Positions 28,013-38,021 of a stretch of DNA of 64,000 nucleotides are shown piece by piece. A program made the translations under genes and the position numbers. How positions within the stretch are numbered: the first letter of the stretch is position 1; each line of letters opens with the position of its first letter. This stretch comes from Acidihalobacter yilgarnensis (GTDB taxonomy: Bacteria; Pseudomonadota; Gammaproteobacteria; DSM-5130; Acidihalobacteraceae). The stretch covers positions 2,446,501 to 2,510,500 of the forward strand of contig NZ_CP017415.1 of assembly GCF_001753245.1 (NCBI RefSeq), written 5' to 3'. The notes beneath the pieces were generated by a model, which was not told the origin of the DNA, did not search any database, and was given only the letters and a program-made list of their open reading frames with translations.

Positions 28013-28453
28013 TCAGCGTAACCATTCCACGATGTGCTCCTCCAGGTCATCCACGTAGCGCTCGCTGACGCAACGTCCGCGCACTGAAACGCCGGCACGA
28101 TGTACAGCCTCGTGATCGCCGCAAACCAAGTGATGCCATTCAGGCAGATCCTGCCCTGACGCCAGCCGTCGATAACCGCAGGTCGACGGCAACCATTCGA
28201 AGCTCTCGATGTCTTTGGTGGTCAACTGGATGCAATCCGGCACTTGGCTGCGCCGACGCGGGTAGTCTTTGCACTGGCACGATTGGAGATTGAGGAGATG
28301 GCAGGCCACGTCGGTAAAAAAAAGCTCGCCACTATCCTCGTCCTGCAGCTTGTGCAGACAGCATCGGCCACACCCGTCACAAACGGCTTCCCATTCCTCC
28401 TGATCCATTTCCGCCAAGGACGTATCGCGCCAAAAACCGGGTCGTAAAGCCAT
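28013..28453 (-). CDS. YcgN-family cysteine cluster protein (UPF0260)
   Basis: 146 residues from ATG 28453, preceded by GAGGCGAAAC. It starts with FWRDTSLAEM and has the cysteine cluster CDGCGRCC plus later CQCKDYPRRR, PSTCGYRRL and HHLVCGD, all typical of the YcgN family. A bound Zn or Fe-S site is likely by family but its role is unknown. It starts after the overlapping end of the upstream membrane-anchored protein, so the two are probably co-transcribed. Confidence 0.9.
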   Translation of the reverse strand: MALRPGFWRDTSLAEMDQEEWEAVCDGCGRCCLHKLQDEDSGELFFTDVACHLLNLQSCQCKDYPRRRSQVPDCIQLTTKDIESFEWLPSTCGYRRLASGQDLPEWHHLVCGDHEAVHRAGVSVRGRCVSERYVDDLEEHIVEWLR

Positions 28454-28461
28454 GTTTCGCC

Positions 28462-29139
28462 TCAATTCCCCTGAACCATGCCCATACCATCGATACGCGT
28501 GCGCACACCCGCAAACGCCGACGGCGCCACGTAGTACAACACCGCGTGACCATCACGCCCTCTCAATAGCGCGAGGCCACGCTGGGGATATAACCAATAC
28601 ACCTGCCCGTCACTCACGGCGACTCGCTCGACCGGAGACCCGAAGGATTTGAGGACCAAGTCTTCGTCATAGCGTACTCGCGGTACATAGGTGATCCCCG
28701 TGATCGGCAAGCCATAGGCCCGGAGGGTATCCGTCTCGGTCAGAGCCAAACGCCAGGCTCCGGTTGCCGTCGGTTGACGACCTACGGCACGGGCCGCCAT
28801 GGCGATCAAGGCCACCCTGGATGCGCCGAGCGTCACGTCGAGCCGGGCCTCAAACATGCCCAACGAAATAGTGCCGTAATAGGCCTCCAGACTCATGCGG
28901 CCGTCAGGCGCAACGAATAGCGCCACGCGCGGAATATTGCGCAGACGTGCATTGAGCTCGCGGGCCGTCGTCCTGCCCAGCGTCACGCCAAAAATGCGCG
29001 AGGCCCCATCCGGCAGGATCACGACCTGCCAAGGCAGATCGCCCGTCTCCCTCGCCCCGCCACCACGTCCGAACCAGCTCGCGACACCCAGCGCAAGCGC
29101 AAGCAGCAAAAACACAATCAATAAGCTGTTGCGCAGCAT
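28462..29139 (-). CDS. Membrane-anchored protein of unknown function
   Basis: I do not recognise a family. From ATG 29139 it is about 225 residues with one N-terminal membrane segment (LLIVFLLLALALGVASWFG). The rest is soluble, with ILPDGASRIFGVTLGRTTARE, a central mixed alpha/beta region and YWLYPQRGLALLRGRDG near the end. The topology suggests a periplasmic domain tethered to the inner membrane. GGGGGGGAT lies close before the ATG. ATG 29163 is an alternative start. It is upstream of the YcgN-type gene with a few bases between. Confidence 0.75.
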   Translation of the reverse strand: MLRNSLLIVFLLLALALGVASWFGRGGGARETGDLPWQVVILPDGASRIFGVTLGRTTARELNARLRNIPRVALFVAPDGRMSLEAYYGTISLGMFEARLDVTLGASRVALIAMAARAVGRQPTATGAWRLALTETDTLRAYGLPITGITYVPRVRYDEDLVLKSFGSPVERVAVSDGQVYWLYPQRGLALLRGRDGHAVLYYVAPSAFAGVRTRIDGMGMVQGN

Positions 29140-29231
29140 ATCCCCCCCAACTATATGTCGCATTGTAGCACCCGCCCTCGGCGTGACCGGCTGATATACT
29201 GCGCTCATCCATGTCTGTGGAGACCTCGAAA

Positions 29232-29839
29232 ATGCTGCCTGATTATCAGCCCGACACCTCTCTGTGCGAGCGTTTCGCGGACTTCCGCGAACGCCGCTAC
29301 TGGGTGTTCTATGCCCCCAATACCAGTGAAGGCGAGGAAGCCAGGGCATATGGTGTCCTGTTCGACATTCTGCGCAAGCAGACGGCAATCATGATGATCT
29401 CGCCCGCTGATCCAGCCCGGTACGAGCCGGTCTACTATGACGCGCTGAAATACAGCCTGCCGACGATCCGTCACAGCCGACTGTTCACCTCGAAGGTACC
29501 CAAGAACAGCCGTGTCTACTTTATCGAGGAACCCGAACCGGTCGCCGATTTCTATGCCTGCGCCGATGTCGTGCTGCTCGGGGTACGCTGACTACCGAGG
29601 CGACTGCCACGCCTGACCTGATCACCCCGATCCTTGCCGGAAAGCCGGTGATCGCGGGCCCTGGTTCGAACCATCCTGAGGTGCGTGCGGCCATCGCCGC
29701 CGGCGCGATCCGCAGCGCGGCGTCGGTCGAGGAAATGGCCGAAACGATACGCGAACTCCAAGCGGCCCCCGAGTCCACCCACACGTTGACCGAGCACGCC
29801 CTCACCTGGCTCACCACGCGCACGAGTGCCGCATCGTGA
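29232..29839 (+). pseudogene. WaaA-like glycosyltransferase domain protein, frameshifted
   Basis: The upstream frame ends at TGA 29589-29591 after ADVVLLGVR. The other frame continues with TLTTEATATPDLITPILAGK and PVIAGPGSNHPEV to TGA 29837-29839. Adding one G to the GGGG run at 29580-29583 gives VVLLGGTLTTEA and a single product of about 200 residues. It resembles only the C-terminal nucleotide-sugar domain of Kdo transferase-type GT-B enzymes; no acceptor-binding N-domain precedes it. GGAG lies 9 bases before ATG 29232. The 3' end overlaps the next gene (GTGA), which supports the reconstructed frame. Confidence 0.78.
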
Positions 29840-30339
29840 GCGAAAAGGGAGATGATCCACAAGCGACATTGATGGCGTTACATGAAGACTGCCAGTCGCT
29901 GATTTTGGCCACGCTTGACGAAGCCGGCACGCCGCACGCCAGTCCCGCGCCCTATATACGCGACGCGCGTGGCGATTATCACGTCTTCGTCAGCGGTCTA
30001 TCCGCGCATACTCGCCACCTCGCCTCGGGGCGCCCCGCCTCGGTACTGCTCATCGAGGATGAAGCCGCCACGGCGCAGATCTTCGCCCGCACACGCCTCA
30101 GTCAGACCTGCCGTGTGGATGAGATTCAGCCGGACACGGCCGAATGGACCTCGCTGCTGGAGCTCTTCGAGCTCCGCTTCGGACAGATAATCCGGCTCCT
30201 GCGCTCGCTCCCAGACTTCCGTCTGTTTCGACTACAACCCCACAACGGCGGTCGCTTGATAACCGGATTTGGCCGCGCCTTCGATCTGAAGGATGGGGCC
30301 TTGCACCCCGTCGGCCCGCCAAACACGCCGGAAGGCTGA
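29836..30339 (+). CDS. HugZ/HutZ-like pyridoxamine 5'-phosphate oxidase-fold protein
   Basis: A 167-residue split-barrel protein (SLILATLDEAGTPHASPAPY near the start, then SGLSAHTRHLASGRPASVLL). The C-terminal FRLQPHNGGRLITGFGRAFD resembles the heme-utilisation HugZ/HutZ branch, which binds and degrades heme. Heme ligation cannot be confirmed from sequence. Its GTG start overlaps the stop of the glycosyltransferase-like gene by 4 bp. Confidence 0.85.
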   Translation: MSEKGDDPQATLMALHEDCQSLILATLDEAGTPHASPAPYIRDARGDYHVFVSGLSAHTRHLASGRPASVLLIEDEAATAQIFARTRLSQTCRVDEIQPDTAEWTSLLELFELRFGQIIRLLRSLPDFRLFRLQPHNGGRLITGFGRAFDLKDGALHPVGPPNTPEG

Positions 30340-30346
30340 GTACGAC

Positions 30347-30988
30347 TCAGCCGCGTCTGACGCGAAATTCTCGTAACCAGTCGATCGCAATCTCGCCGGC
30401 ACGCAGCCGCTCTGCCGGCGACAGTTCGCGCGCCACCCGCTCCCGATACCGCGCCGCGTTGGCAACCCCCAGCTCGGCGGCAATATTGAACCACTTATAG
30501 GCATCGACATCACTGCGTGGTACGCCCTCGCCCATGGCAAAACACCGCCCAAGATTATTCGCGGCATGTGGCTCACCCACCTCCGCCGCGCGGTAATACC
30601 ACTGCGCCGCCTGCTCGGCATCTCGTGGAAGGCCTTCACCCGTATCGTATTTGAGCCCCAGTCGGAACTGCGCTTGCGGATTACCCGCTTCGGCAGCCAC
30701 CCAGAACCAGTGGGCGGCTTGGTTCGCATCGATCGCGATGCCATCGCCTATATCCAGCATCAGCGCAAGGTTGAAGGCGGCCTCGGTGAAGCCTTGCTCG
30801 GCCGCCGCCCGATAATAGGCCGCAGCTAGCGGTTTGTCCGCCGCAACCCCATCGCCCTGGTCGTAGATCACCCCGAGGTTGAACTGCGAGCGCACATCAC
30901 CTTGATCGGCCAGCAGGCGCCACAAATGCAGCGCGCCGGCGCGCTCACCCTGCAGGTAGAGGTCGAGCGCCGTGTTGAAATCCGTCAT
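30347..30988 (-). CDS. Sel1-like repeat (TPR-type) protein
   Basis: 213 residues from ATG 30988 (MTDFNTALDLYLQGERAGAL). Four to five Sel1 repeats of about 36 residues are visible, with spaced motifs such as AQFRLGLKYDTGEGLPRDAE and AANNLGRCFAMGEGVPRSD. No signal peptide is apparent, so it is probably cytoplasmic. Sel1 repeats mediate protein-protein contacts; the partner is unknown. It converges on the HugZ-like gene and diverges from the glycosyltransferase operon. Confidence 0.9.
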   Translation of the reverse strand: MTDFNTALDLYLQGERAGALHLWRLLADQGDVRSQFNLGVIYDQGDGVAADKPLAAAYYRAAAEQGFTEAAFNLALMLDIGDGIAIDANQAAHWFWVAAEAGNPQAQFRLGLKYDTGEGLPRDAEQAAQWYYRAAEVGEPHAANNLGRCFAMGEGVPRSDVDAYKWFNIAAELGVANAARYRERVARELSPAERLRAGEIAIDWLREFRVRRG

Positions 30989-31054
30989 ACTGTCGTTTCG
31001 ATTGCCGTGATTGATAGGTCGTGAGTGAGTAGAAGCCAAACCCGGACGCCTGCC

Positions 31055-32185
31055 ATGCATCTGTCCGACATCACCATGTTTTACGCGCCGGAAAGCGGTG
31101 GCGTACGTCGCTATCTAGACGCGAAGCGGCAATGGCTTGCGCATAATACCTTGTGCCGCCACAGCCTGCTGGCGCCCGGCACCCGCAATACCCAGGACTC
31201 GCCTGGCGTGTTCACGCTGGCGGCGCCGCCGCTACCTTTTTCCAATGGCTACCGCTTTCCGATACGTCGCGGTCCCTGGATACGCAAGCTGGTCGAACTC
31301 GCCCCCGACCTCATCGAAGCCGGCGATCCCTATCGCCTGGCCGGCGCCGCGCTCGCTGCGGGGCGGCAACTGAACGTTCCGGTGGTCGGATTCTATCATT
31401 CCGACCTGCCGAGACTACTGGCCAAACGTCTCGGCGAACGCGCCCTGCCCGCAACCCAAGCCTATGTCCGCCGCCTCTATCGCTCATTTGACCAAGTACT
31501 GACGCCAAGCCGGACCATGCACGACCACCTCATTGAGATGGGCGTTGAGCGCGTCGCCGTGCAGCCTCTCGGAGTCGATGCGGAGGGGTTCCATCCGCGC
31601 AACCGTGACCCACATCTGCGCCGACAACTGGGCCTCTCCGCACACACGCATCTGCTGATCTTCGCCGGACGCTATGCACGTGAAAAAAACCTGGAGCAGT
31701 TGGTTCATGCCTTCAAAAGTCTGGGACCACGCTACCATTTGCTCTTGGTCGGCCCCGACATGCCCTTTGCCTCAACCGGTAACATCAGTTGCTTCTCCCA
31801 TTTTTTCTCCGCCCCCGAGCTAGCCCGCCTGCTCGCCTCTGCGGATGCGCTGGCACACGCCGGCGATAACGAAACTTTCGGGTTGATCGTGCTGGAGGCT
31901 ATGGCCAGCGGTATCCCGGTGGTCGGGGTCGAGGCTGGCGCCATCCCCGAACTGGTCAACCCGGCGGTGGGCGCCCTTGCGCGATCCAGCGCCCCCGGCC
32001 ATCTGGCCGAGGCCATCGAAGCGCTGTTCACGCGCGACGTGGCCGGCATGGGCCGGGAGGCCCGCCGGCAGATCGAGGCGCACTGGACGTGGGATCGCGC
32101 CTTCAGCCAGCTGTTCCAGACCTATTGCCGATTGATCGATCCGACCGGCCTCAGCCACGAGAATTCGCAACGTGCCAGCGCCTGA
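31055..32185 (+). CDS. Glycosyltransferase family 4 protein
   Basis: A 376-residue GT-B enzyme from ATG 31055. The N-domain starts MHLSDITMFYAPESGGVRRY (glycine-rich acceptor loop). The C-domain has LLIFAGRYAREKNLEQL and the E-x7-E nucleotide-sugar motif ETFGLIVLEAMASGIPVV. It is the first of three overlapping genes with a polysaccharide-deacetylase-like protein and a flippase-like membrane protein, which suggests synthesis of a glycolipid or a surface sugar. Sugar and acceptor cannot be inferred. Confidence 0.93.
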   Translation: MHLSDITMFYAPESGGVRRYLDAKRQWLAHNTLCRHSLLAPGTRNTQDSPGVFTLAAPPLPFSNGYRFPIRRGPWIRKLVELAPDLIEAGDPYRLAGAALAAGRQLNVPVVGFYHSDLPRLLAKRLGERALPATQAYVRRLYRSFDQVLTPSRTMHDHLIEMGVERVAVQPLGVDAEGFHPRNRDPHLRRQLGLSAHTHLLIFAGRYAREKNLEQLVHAFKSLGPRYHLLLVGPDMPFASTGNISCFSHFFSAPELARLLASADALAHAGDNETFGLIVLEAMASGIPVVGVEAGAIPELVNPAVGALARSSAPGHLAEAIEALFTRDVAGMGREARRQIEAHWTWDRAFSQLFQTYCRLIDPTGLSHENSQRASA

Positions 32186-32936
32186 TATTTTTCCACCCCG
32201 TGCCGTCAGCGTCGTGCTGCATGACGTCGCTCCCGCCACGTGGCCCGCCTGCGAAGCCCTACTGCGAATGATCGACGGTTGCGGCCAGGTGCCCGTTACC
32301 TTGCTAGTGGTACCCGACTATCACCATCGCGGCACCATCGACACGGATATCGGCTTCCGCCGCGCGATCGAGGCCCGTTTGCAACGCGGCGACGAATTGG
32401 CGCTTCATGGGTTTCATCACATCGACGATACCGCCGCAGCGCCACGCAACCCACTGCAATGGCTGACGCGACGCGTCTACACGGCCTCCGAAGGCGAGTT
32501 CGCTGCATTGAACGAATCCGCCGCGACCGAACTGCTGGCGCGTGGCCTAGCATGCTTTGACGCCCTCGATTGGCCTGTCGAAGGCTTCGTAGCCCCAGCC
32601 TGGCTGATGAGCGATGGCACACGTGCCGCACTCGCGCACTCTCGCCTGAAGTACACATCGACCCGCACCACGCTCTACCGCCTACCGGACTGGCGAGCAA
32701 CCGGACACCCCAGTCTGGTGTGGAGCGTGCGCGCTGCATGGCGTCGCGCTGCCTCGCGCGTGGTCAACGAGGTACAACAAAGACGTCTGAGTCGCGCACC
32801 GCTGCTGCGTCTCGGGCTACACCCGGCCGACGCCCAGCATCCGCAAGCGGTGAACTACTGGCAACGCACGCTACGCCAGGCCCTCCGCGACCGACAGCCC
32901 ATGACCAAAGCCGCCTGGTTGGCGGCAGGCGCATGA
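32172..32936 (+). CDS. DUF2334 polysaccharide-deacetylase-fold protein
   Basis: 254 residues. It opens with AVSVVLHDVAPATW, the metal-site Asp of the NodB-like fold, then GDELALHGFHHIDD with the His cluster, and a long helical C-terminus. No signal peptide is present, so it acts in the cytoplasm. The GTG start lies 14 bp inside the glycosyltransferase gene. Family members are thought to deacetylate N-acetylated sugars; this protein's substrate is probably the product of the preceding enzyme. Confidence 0.88.
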   Translation: MPAPDIFPPRAVSVVLHDVAPATWPACEALLRMIDGCGQVPVTLLVVPDYHHRGTIDTDIGFRRAIEARLQRGDELALHGFHHIDDTAAAPRNPLQWLTRRVYTASEGEFAALNESAATELLARGLACFDALDWPVEGFVAPAWLMSDGTRAALAHSRLKYTSTRTTLYRLPDWRATGHPSLVWSVRAAWRRAASRVVNEVQQRRLSRAPLLRLGLHPADAQHPQAVNYWQRTLRQALRDRQPMTKAAWLAAGA

Positions 32937-33943
32937 AGCGCGCGCTACTGATCGGACTGGTTACACTCCTGCTGAGCCTTGCCATCCCGCTGAGTTACGG
33001 TGGCTTCGGCGTGCTGGCGCAACTGCCCGAAGTGGCGCACTGGTTGATACCCACAACGCTCGGCATGGTCATGCTGGGCTGGATATTCAATGCAGCACGC
33101 TTACGTCTGCTGGTCAGCGGCGTAGAAAGCAGCCTGCGCCGCCGACAGGCACTCGCGACCGTCATCTCGACTGAATTTGCCGGCGCGGCCTCCCCCGCCG
33201 GCGTCGGCGGCCCACTGACCTATGTCTACCTCCTGCGTCAGCACCACGTGAAAACCGGTCACGCAGCGGCCCTGTACGCGGTTGACCACATCATGGATCT
33301 GGCTTTTTTCGCGACAGCATTGCCGCTGGCCCTCGCGGTATTCACCTTTGACCGTCAACTTGACCACCCGGCTTGGCTGCTCGGTCTACTGCTTGGCTTG
33401 CTCGCCGCCGGACTCGGCTTCATGTGGTTGTTGCTACGCCGCTATCGTACGGTGCTACGACTATTCGGGCGGTTGCTGCGGCGCCTACATGTCAGTATTG
33501 CCAGGCGTCGCAGGCTGGCGCGCTGGGTCATTCAGTTCCGACATGCGGTCAAACTGCTGCTCGGCATGCCCTGGCATCGATTGGTATTGCTATACGTCTA
33601 CTGCATGAGCCACTGGTTGTTGCGCTACAGCATCCTGCCCGTCGTACTTTACGGCCTGCACCACCCGGTACCCTGGTCCTATCTCTTCGTAGTGCAGGGG
33701 ATGCTCCTGTTTGTCGGTCAGCTTAGTTTCCTACCGGGCGGCACCGGCAGTGTTGAACTCGGCTTCTCGGCCCTGCTCGCCGCCTGGCTGTCGACCGACA
33801 CGCTGGCGCTGGCACTGATTCTCTGGCGCTTCGCAACCTTCTACTGGTATTTACTCGCGGGCGCGCCTGTTTTCGCCGCCACCGCTGGTGCGGCCACCGG
33901 ACGGCTGCTGATCGCACGACGCGAATGCGAATCCGCTGGCTGA
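32933..33943 (+). CDS. Lysylphosphatidylglycerol synthase TM-domain/flippase-like protein (YbhN family)
   Basis: 336 residues with about eight membrane helices. It starts MKRALLIGLVTLLLSLAIPL and contains STEFAGAASPAGVGGPLTYV and FLPGGTGSVELGFSALLAAW, the two conserved signatures of the UPF0104/LPG_synthase_TM family. There is no C-terminal aminoacyltransferase domain, so lysyl-PG synthesis is not expected; a flippase-like role is often proposed. The ATGA overlap couples it to the DUF2334 gene. Confidence 0.9.
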   Translation: MKRALLIGLVTLLLSLAIPLSYGGFGVLAQLPEVAHWLIPTTLGMVMLGWIFNAARLRLLVSGVESSLRRRQALATVISTEFAGAASPAGVGGPLTYVYLLRQHHVKTGHAAALYAVDHIMDLAFFATALPLALAVFTFDRQLDHPAWLLGLLLGLLAAGLGFMWLLLRRYRTVLRLFGRLLRRLHVSIARRRRLARWVIQFRHAVKLLLGMPWHRLVLLYVYCMSHWLLRYSILPVVLYGLHHPVPWSYLFVVQGMLLFVGQLSFLPGGTGSVELGFSALLAAWLSTDTLALALILWRFATFYWYLLAGAPVFAATAGAATGRLLIARRECESAG

Positions 33944-33958
33944 AGGAGCCGGCCCACG

Positions 33959-34522
33959 CTAGAGGCGATCGACCCATGCCTCCAATCGCCCGACCTCCCG
34001 CTCCAGGAATATCGGGTCGGCATAGACGCTGCCCAACAGCGTCACACCCTGACAAACGGCAAGCAAATGCATCGCCATGCCTGCGGGATCCTGCAATTTG
34101 AGCCGGCTCATCTGATCCTCCAGCCACACCCTGATCACCTCGAACAAGGCAACGGCCTCAACCTGCAGCTTACGCTGAGTCTTGCTCAGCTCCTGAGTCA
34201 ACGAACCCACCGGGCAACCATAGCGCAACAACTCGCTGCGATTGTCTAGCATCATGCGAACAAAGCAGCGCAGACAGGCATGCGGTTCGGCAAAATCTCG
34301 TGACCAGGATTCAAGCCGCGCGCATAACTGATCGCGGCGGCGGGCGATAACCGCCGAAAGGATTTCGTCCTTGCTCTTGAAGTAATAATAGAAATTGCCA
34401 CGCGACAGCTCTGCCGCTTGGGCAATATCGCTGAACGAGGTCTGATTGTAGCCACGGTGATAGAACAGCTGATCGGCCGCCTCCACGATACGCTGGCGAT
34501 TGTGATCGCCTTTGTTACCCAT
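33959..34522 (-). CDS. TetR/AcrR family transcriptional regulator
   Basis: 187 residues from ATG 34522, with GAGGAGG 8-14 bases upstream. The N-terminal HTH is typical (RIVEAADQLFYHRGYNQTSF, IAQAAELSRGNFYYYFKSKD). The C-terminal ligand domain is unique to the protein and has Cys pairs (CLRCF, YGCPVG) that could make it redox- or metal-sensitive. It converges on the flippase-like gene and diverges from pncB. I see no clear palindromic operator in 34523-34690. Confidence 0.92.
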   Translation of the reverse strand: MGNKGDHNRQRIVEAADQLFYHRGYNQTSFSDIAQAAELSRGNFYYYFKSKDEILSAVIARRRDQLCARLESWSRDFAEPHACLRCFVRMMLDNRSELLRYGCPVGSLTQELSKTQRKLQVEAVALFEVIRVWLEDQMSRLKLQDPAGMAMHLLAVCQGVTLLGSVYADPIFLEREVGRLEAWVDRL

Positions 34523-34690
34523 TGCGCCGCCTCCTCGTCGTTTACATGAACCCAGTATACGACCATCAAACAACGGCTCCGCCACCCTTGCCAGCCTCGC
34601 CAGACTCCAGCAATACTCTCAAACGTAAGCGCAAGCTGTGCCGTCGCGGGCGGCTTCGAGCCACCACCTTTAGCCAGGAGACCCCATATT

Positions 34691-36034
34691 GTGACCGATG
34701 GCGTACCCGTCAATCCGTTGCTGACCGACTACTACCAGCTCACCATGATGGACGCCTACCTCCAACGCGGCATGATGGATACGGCGGTCTTCGAATTTTT
34801 CGTGCGCAAGCTCCCAGAGTCGCGCAATTTCCTGATCGCGGCCGGCCTTGCTCAGGTGCTCGAATTCCTGGAGCAGCTCCGCTTCTCGGAAGATGCCCTG
34901 CAATGGCTGAATCGCCATCATCATGCCAGCCCCGTACTCACCGAATACCTCTCGCAGCTACGCTTCGAGGGCGACGTCGACGCGCTCCCCGAGGGCACGG
35001 TCTTCTTCTCCGATGAACCGGTGCTGCGCATCAGTGCGCCGCTCCCCGTGGCTCAATTGGTCGAAAGCCGGGTCATGAACCTACTCCATTTCCAGTGCAT
35101 GATCGCCTCCAAGGCAGCCCGCATGGTGCTCGCTGCCCCAGGCAAGCGTCTGGTCGATTTCGGTCTGCGCCGCGCCCATGGTGCAGAGGCCGGCCTACTC
35201 GCGGCGCGCGCATCCTACTTGGCCGGTTTCGATGGCACCGCCACGGTACTCGCGGGGCACGATTTCGGCATACCGCTCTATGGCACCATGGCACATTCAT
35301 TCGTACTCGCCCATGACGACGAACGGATGGCCTTCGAGAACTTCGCCAAAATCCATCCTGACAATACCGTTCTGCTGATCGATACCTACGATACCCAACG
35401 TGGGGCTCGACATGTGATCGAAGTCGCCGAGCGCCTCCACGCGCACGGCATCCGTATCCGCGGCGTACGCATCGACAGCGGCGACCTGGATACCGCTTCC
35501 CGCGAGGTGCGCGCCATTCTGGACGCCGCCGGCTTGCAATCGGTCACAATCTTCGCCAGCGGCAATCTCGACGAATCACGCCTTGCTGCCCTGCAACAGG
35601 CCGGCGCCCCGATCGACGGCTATGGTGTCGGCACGCGCATGGACGTCTCCGATGATGCTCCCTATCTAGAGTGTGCATACAAGCTACAGGCCTACGCCGG
35701 ACAACCCCGTCGCAAACGCTCCGAAGGCAAGGCCACCTGGCCCGGCAGCAAGCAGATTTATCGACGATACCGAGCAGATGGGCAAATGATCGGCGACTGC
35801 ATTACGCTGAGTACGGAGGAAGCCGACGGTGAGCCACTGCTACGCCCGGTCATGCGCGGTGGTCGGCGTATCAAGCCGCAACCGAACTTGGCCGAGGCAA
35901 GGGAACATGCCCGGCACGAGTTGGCCAGACTACCGGCCGCGTTGCGTGAATCGACACCCGCGACGGCACCCTATCCAGTGACCCTCTCATCCGAACTGCG
36001 CGCGCTCGCTCGACGACTCGACGCCGCCGATTGA
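34691..36034 (+). CDS. pncB: Nicotinate phosphoribosyltransferase
   Basis: 447 residues starting with GTG, with CAGGAGA upstream. Makes nicotinate mononucleotide from nicotinate and PRPP in NAD salvage. Motifs: LLTDYYQLTMMDAYLQRGM at the start, VDFGLRRAHGAEAGL in the phosphoribosyl site, GTMAHSFVLA with the conserved His, RGVRIDSGDL and IFASGNLDE. The C-terminus is longer than in short PncB types but normal for the COG1488 class. Confidence 0.93.
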   Translation: MTDGVPVNPLLTDYYQLTMMDAYLQRGMMDTAVFEFFVRKLPESRNFLIAAGLAQVLEFLEQLRFSEDALQWLNRHHHASPVLTEYLSQLRFEGDVDALPEGTVFFSDEPVLRISAPLPVAQLVESRVMNLLHFQCMIASKAARMVLAAPGKRLVDFGLRRAHGAEAGLLAARASYLAGFDGTATVLAGHDFGIPLYGTMAHSFVLAHDDERMAFENFAKIHPDNTVLLIDTYDTQRGARHVIEVAERLHAHGIRIRGVRIDSGDLDTASREVRAILDAAGLQSVTIFASGNLDESRLAALQQAGAPIDGYGVGTRMDVSDDAPYLECAYKLQAYAGQPRRKRSEGKATWPGSKQIYRRYRADGQMIGDCITLSTEEADGEPLLRPVMRGGRRIKPQPNLAEAREHARHELARLPAALRESTPATAPYPVTLSSELRALARRLDAAD

Positions 36035-36052
36035 GCACACAGGTCCACCACG

Positions 36053-37948
36053 CTAACCGGCCAGCGCCAACATCAGCTGGTTAAGCCGTGCAACAAAGCC
36101 CGCCGGATCCTCCAACTGACCACCCTCGGCCAGGACAGCTTGATCGAGTAACAGCATGGACCACTCCTTGAAGCGTGTGTCGTCTGACTCCGAATCCAGA
36201 CGCGCGACCATCGGGTGCCCCGGATTGATTTCTAACACCGGCTTGCTACCCGGCATCTCATGCCCGGCCTGCTTGAGCAACTGCTGCATATAGAGCGCCA
36301 TGTCGTGCTCGCCCAGGACGATACACGCCGGCGAACTGGTCAGGCGATGCGACACACGCACCGATTCCACCCGCTCGCCCAGCGCCTCGCGTACGCGCTC
36401 GACCAGCCCCTTGGACTCGTTTTCAACGGCCTCCTGGGCCTTGCGCTCGTCTTCCGATTCGGTGCCGCCAAGATCGAGATCACCCTTGGCGACCGACTGG
36501 AACGACTTGCCTTCGAACTCGGTAAGGTGCCCCATCAACCACTCATCGACACGGTCGGACATCAGCAACACCTCGATACCCTTCTTGCGCAGCAACTCCA
36601 GATGCGGGCTGTGCTTGGCGGCCATGAAGGTATCGGCGGTAATGTAATAAATCTTGTCCTGACCCTCGCGCATGCGCGACACGTAATCCTTCAGCGAAAC
36701 CGTCTGCGCCTCCGTATCCGCATGCGTGCTCGCGAAGCGCAACAACCCGGAAATTGTTTCTCGATTGGCGAAGTCCTCTGCAGGGCCCTCTTTAAGGACC
36801 CGCCCGAACTCATCCCAGAATTTTTGATAATCCTCCGGGCGTTTCTCCGCCAAGTCGTCCAGCATGCCCAGCAGTTTCTTGACCGACCCAGCCCGGATCT
36901 GCTCGATGATCCGGTTGCCTTGCAGTATCTCGCGCGAGACGTTAAGCGGCAGGTCGTTAGAATCGATTACACCGCGCACGAAGCGCAGGTAGCGCGGCAT
37001 CAGCTGTTCGGCGTCGTCCATGATGAACACGCGCTGTACGTACAGCTTGAGTCCATGAACATGATCGCGATCCCAAAGATCTAAAGGTGCCTTCGCCGGC
37101 ACATACAGCAGCGAGGTGTATTCAAGGCGACCTTCGACACGATTATGCGTCCACGCCAACGGCTCACCGAAATCATGCGCCACGTGTTTGTAGAAGGTCT
37201 TGTATTCCTCGTCGTCGATCTCCGACTTGGGACGCTGCCACAGCGCGGACGCCTTGTTGACCGTCTCCCACTCGTCGATGGGCTTGCCGTCCTCTTCCGT
37301 GGACTTGCGCATACGGATCGGCAGCGGCACATGATCGGAATATTTGGTGACGATACTGCGCAAGCGCCAGTCGTTCAGTAAATCCTCACGTTCGTCTTCA
37401 CGCAAGTGCAGCACGATTTCGGTGCCACGGGGCGTGGCTTCGACCGTTTCCAAGGTATAACCGCTCGTGCCATCCGACTCCCAACGCACGCCGTGCTCCG
37501 GGCCCATGCCTGCGCGGCGGGTCGTCAGGACCACACGGTCGGCCACGATGAACGCGGAATAAAAACCCACGCCGAATTGCCCAATCAAGCGAGTGTCTTT
37601 GGCCTGATCACCCGTCAATCGCTCGAAAAACTCGCGAGTCCCCGACTTGGCGATGGTCCCGATATTGCCGATCACCTCCTCGCGACTCATGCCGATACCA
37701 TTATCGCGTACCGTCAGCGTCCCTGCCTCTGCGTCGAATTCGACATCAACCGCAAGTGCATTATCACCCTCGTACAGGGCATCATCGCCCAGCGCCTCGA
37801 AACGCAGCTTGTCGCAAGCATCAGAGGCATTCGAGATCAACTCACGCAGGAAAATTTCCTTGTTCGAATACAACGAATGGATCATCAGCTTCAAAAGCTG
37901 ATTGACCTCCGTCTGGAACGCCAGCGTTTCCTTGGTTGAGCTGTTCAT
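36053..37948 (-). CDS. htpG: Molecular chaperone HtpG (Hsp90)
   Basis: 631 residues from ATG 37948, with GGGAGAAGGC before it. N-terminal GHKL ATPase motifs: [41 protein letters not shown] and [16 protein letters not shown]. Middle-domain [20 protein letters not shown] and the C-terminal dimer domain are intact. Length matches E. coli HtpG (624). A sigma-32-type promoter lies upstream. Confidence 0.97.
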   Translation of the reverse strand: MNSSTKETLAFQTEVNQLLKLMIHSLYSNKEIFLRELISNASDACDKLRFEALGDDALYEGDNALAVDVEFDAEAGTLTVRDNGIGMSREEVIGNIGTIAKSGTREFFERLTGDQAKDTRLIGQFGVGFYSAFIVADRVVLTTRRAGMGPEHGVRWESDGTSGYTLETVEATPRGTEIVLHLREDEREDLLNDWRLRSIVTKYSDHVPLPIRMRKSTEEDGKPIDEWETVNKASALWQRPKSEIDDEEYKTFYKHVAHDFGEPLAWTHNRVEGRLEYTSLLYVPAKAPLDLWDRDHVHGLKLYVQRVFIMDDAEQLMPRYLRFVRGVIDSNDLPLNVSREILQGNRIIEQIRAGSVKKLLGMLDDLAEKRPEDYQKFWDEFGRVLKEGPAEDFANRETISGLLRFASTHADTEAQTVSLKDYVSRMREGQDKIYYITADTFMAAKHSPHLELLRKKGIEVLLMSDRVDEWLMGHLTEFEGKSFQSVAKGDLDLGGTESEDERKAQEAVENESKGLVERVREALGERVESVRVSHRLTSSPACIVLGEHDMALYMQQLLKQAGHEMPGSKPVLEINPGHPMVARLDSESDDTRFKEWSMLLLDQAVLAEGGQLEDPAGFVARLNQLMLALAG

Positions 37949-38021
37949 GCCTTCTCCCGTCCTAATGTTGAAGAGTCCACCATCCGGAGCGCCCAAGCGC
38001 CCCGCTCGTCATCAGTGCGTT

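Noticed and set aside
36260-37084. 274-codon frame antisense to htpG
   Set aside because: Mirror of a conserved chaperone gene.
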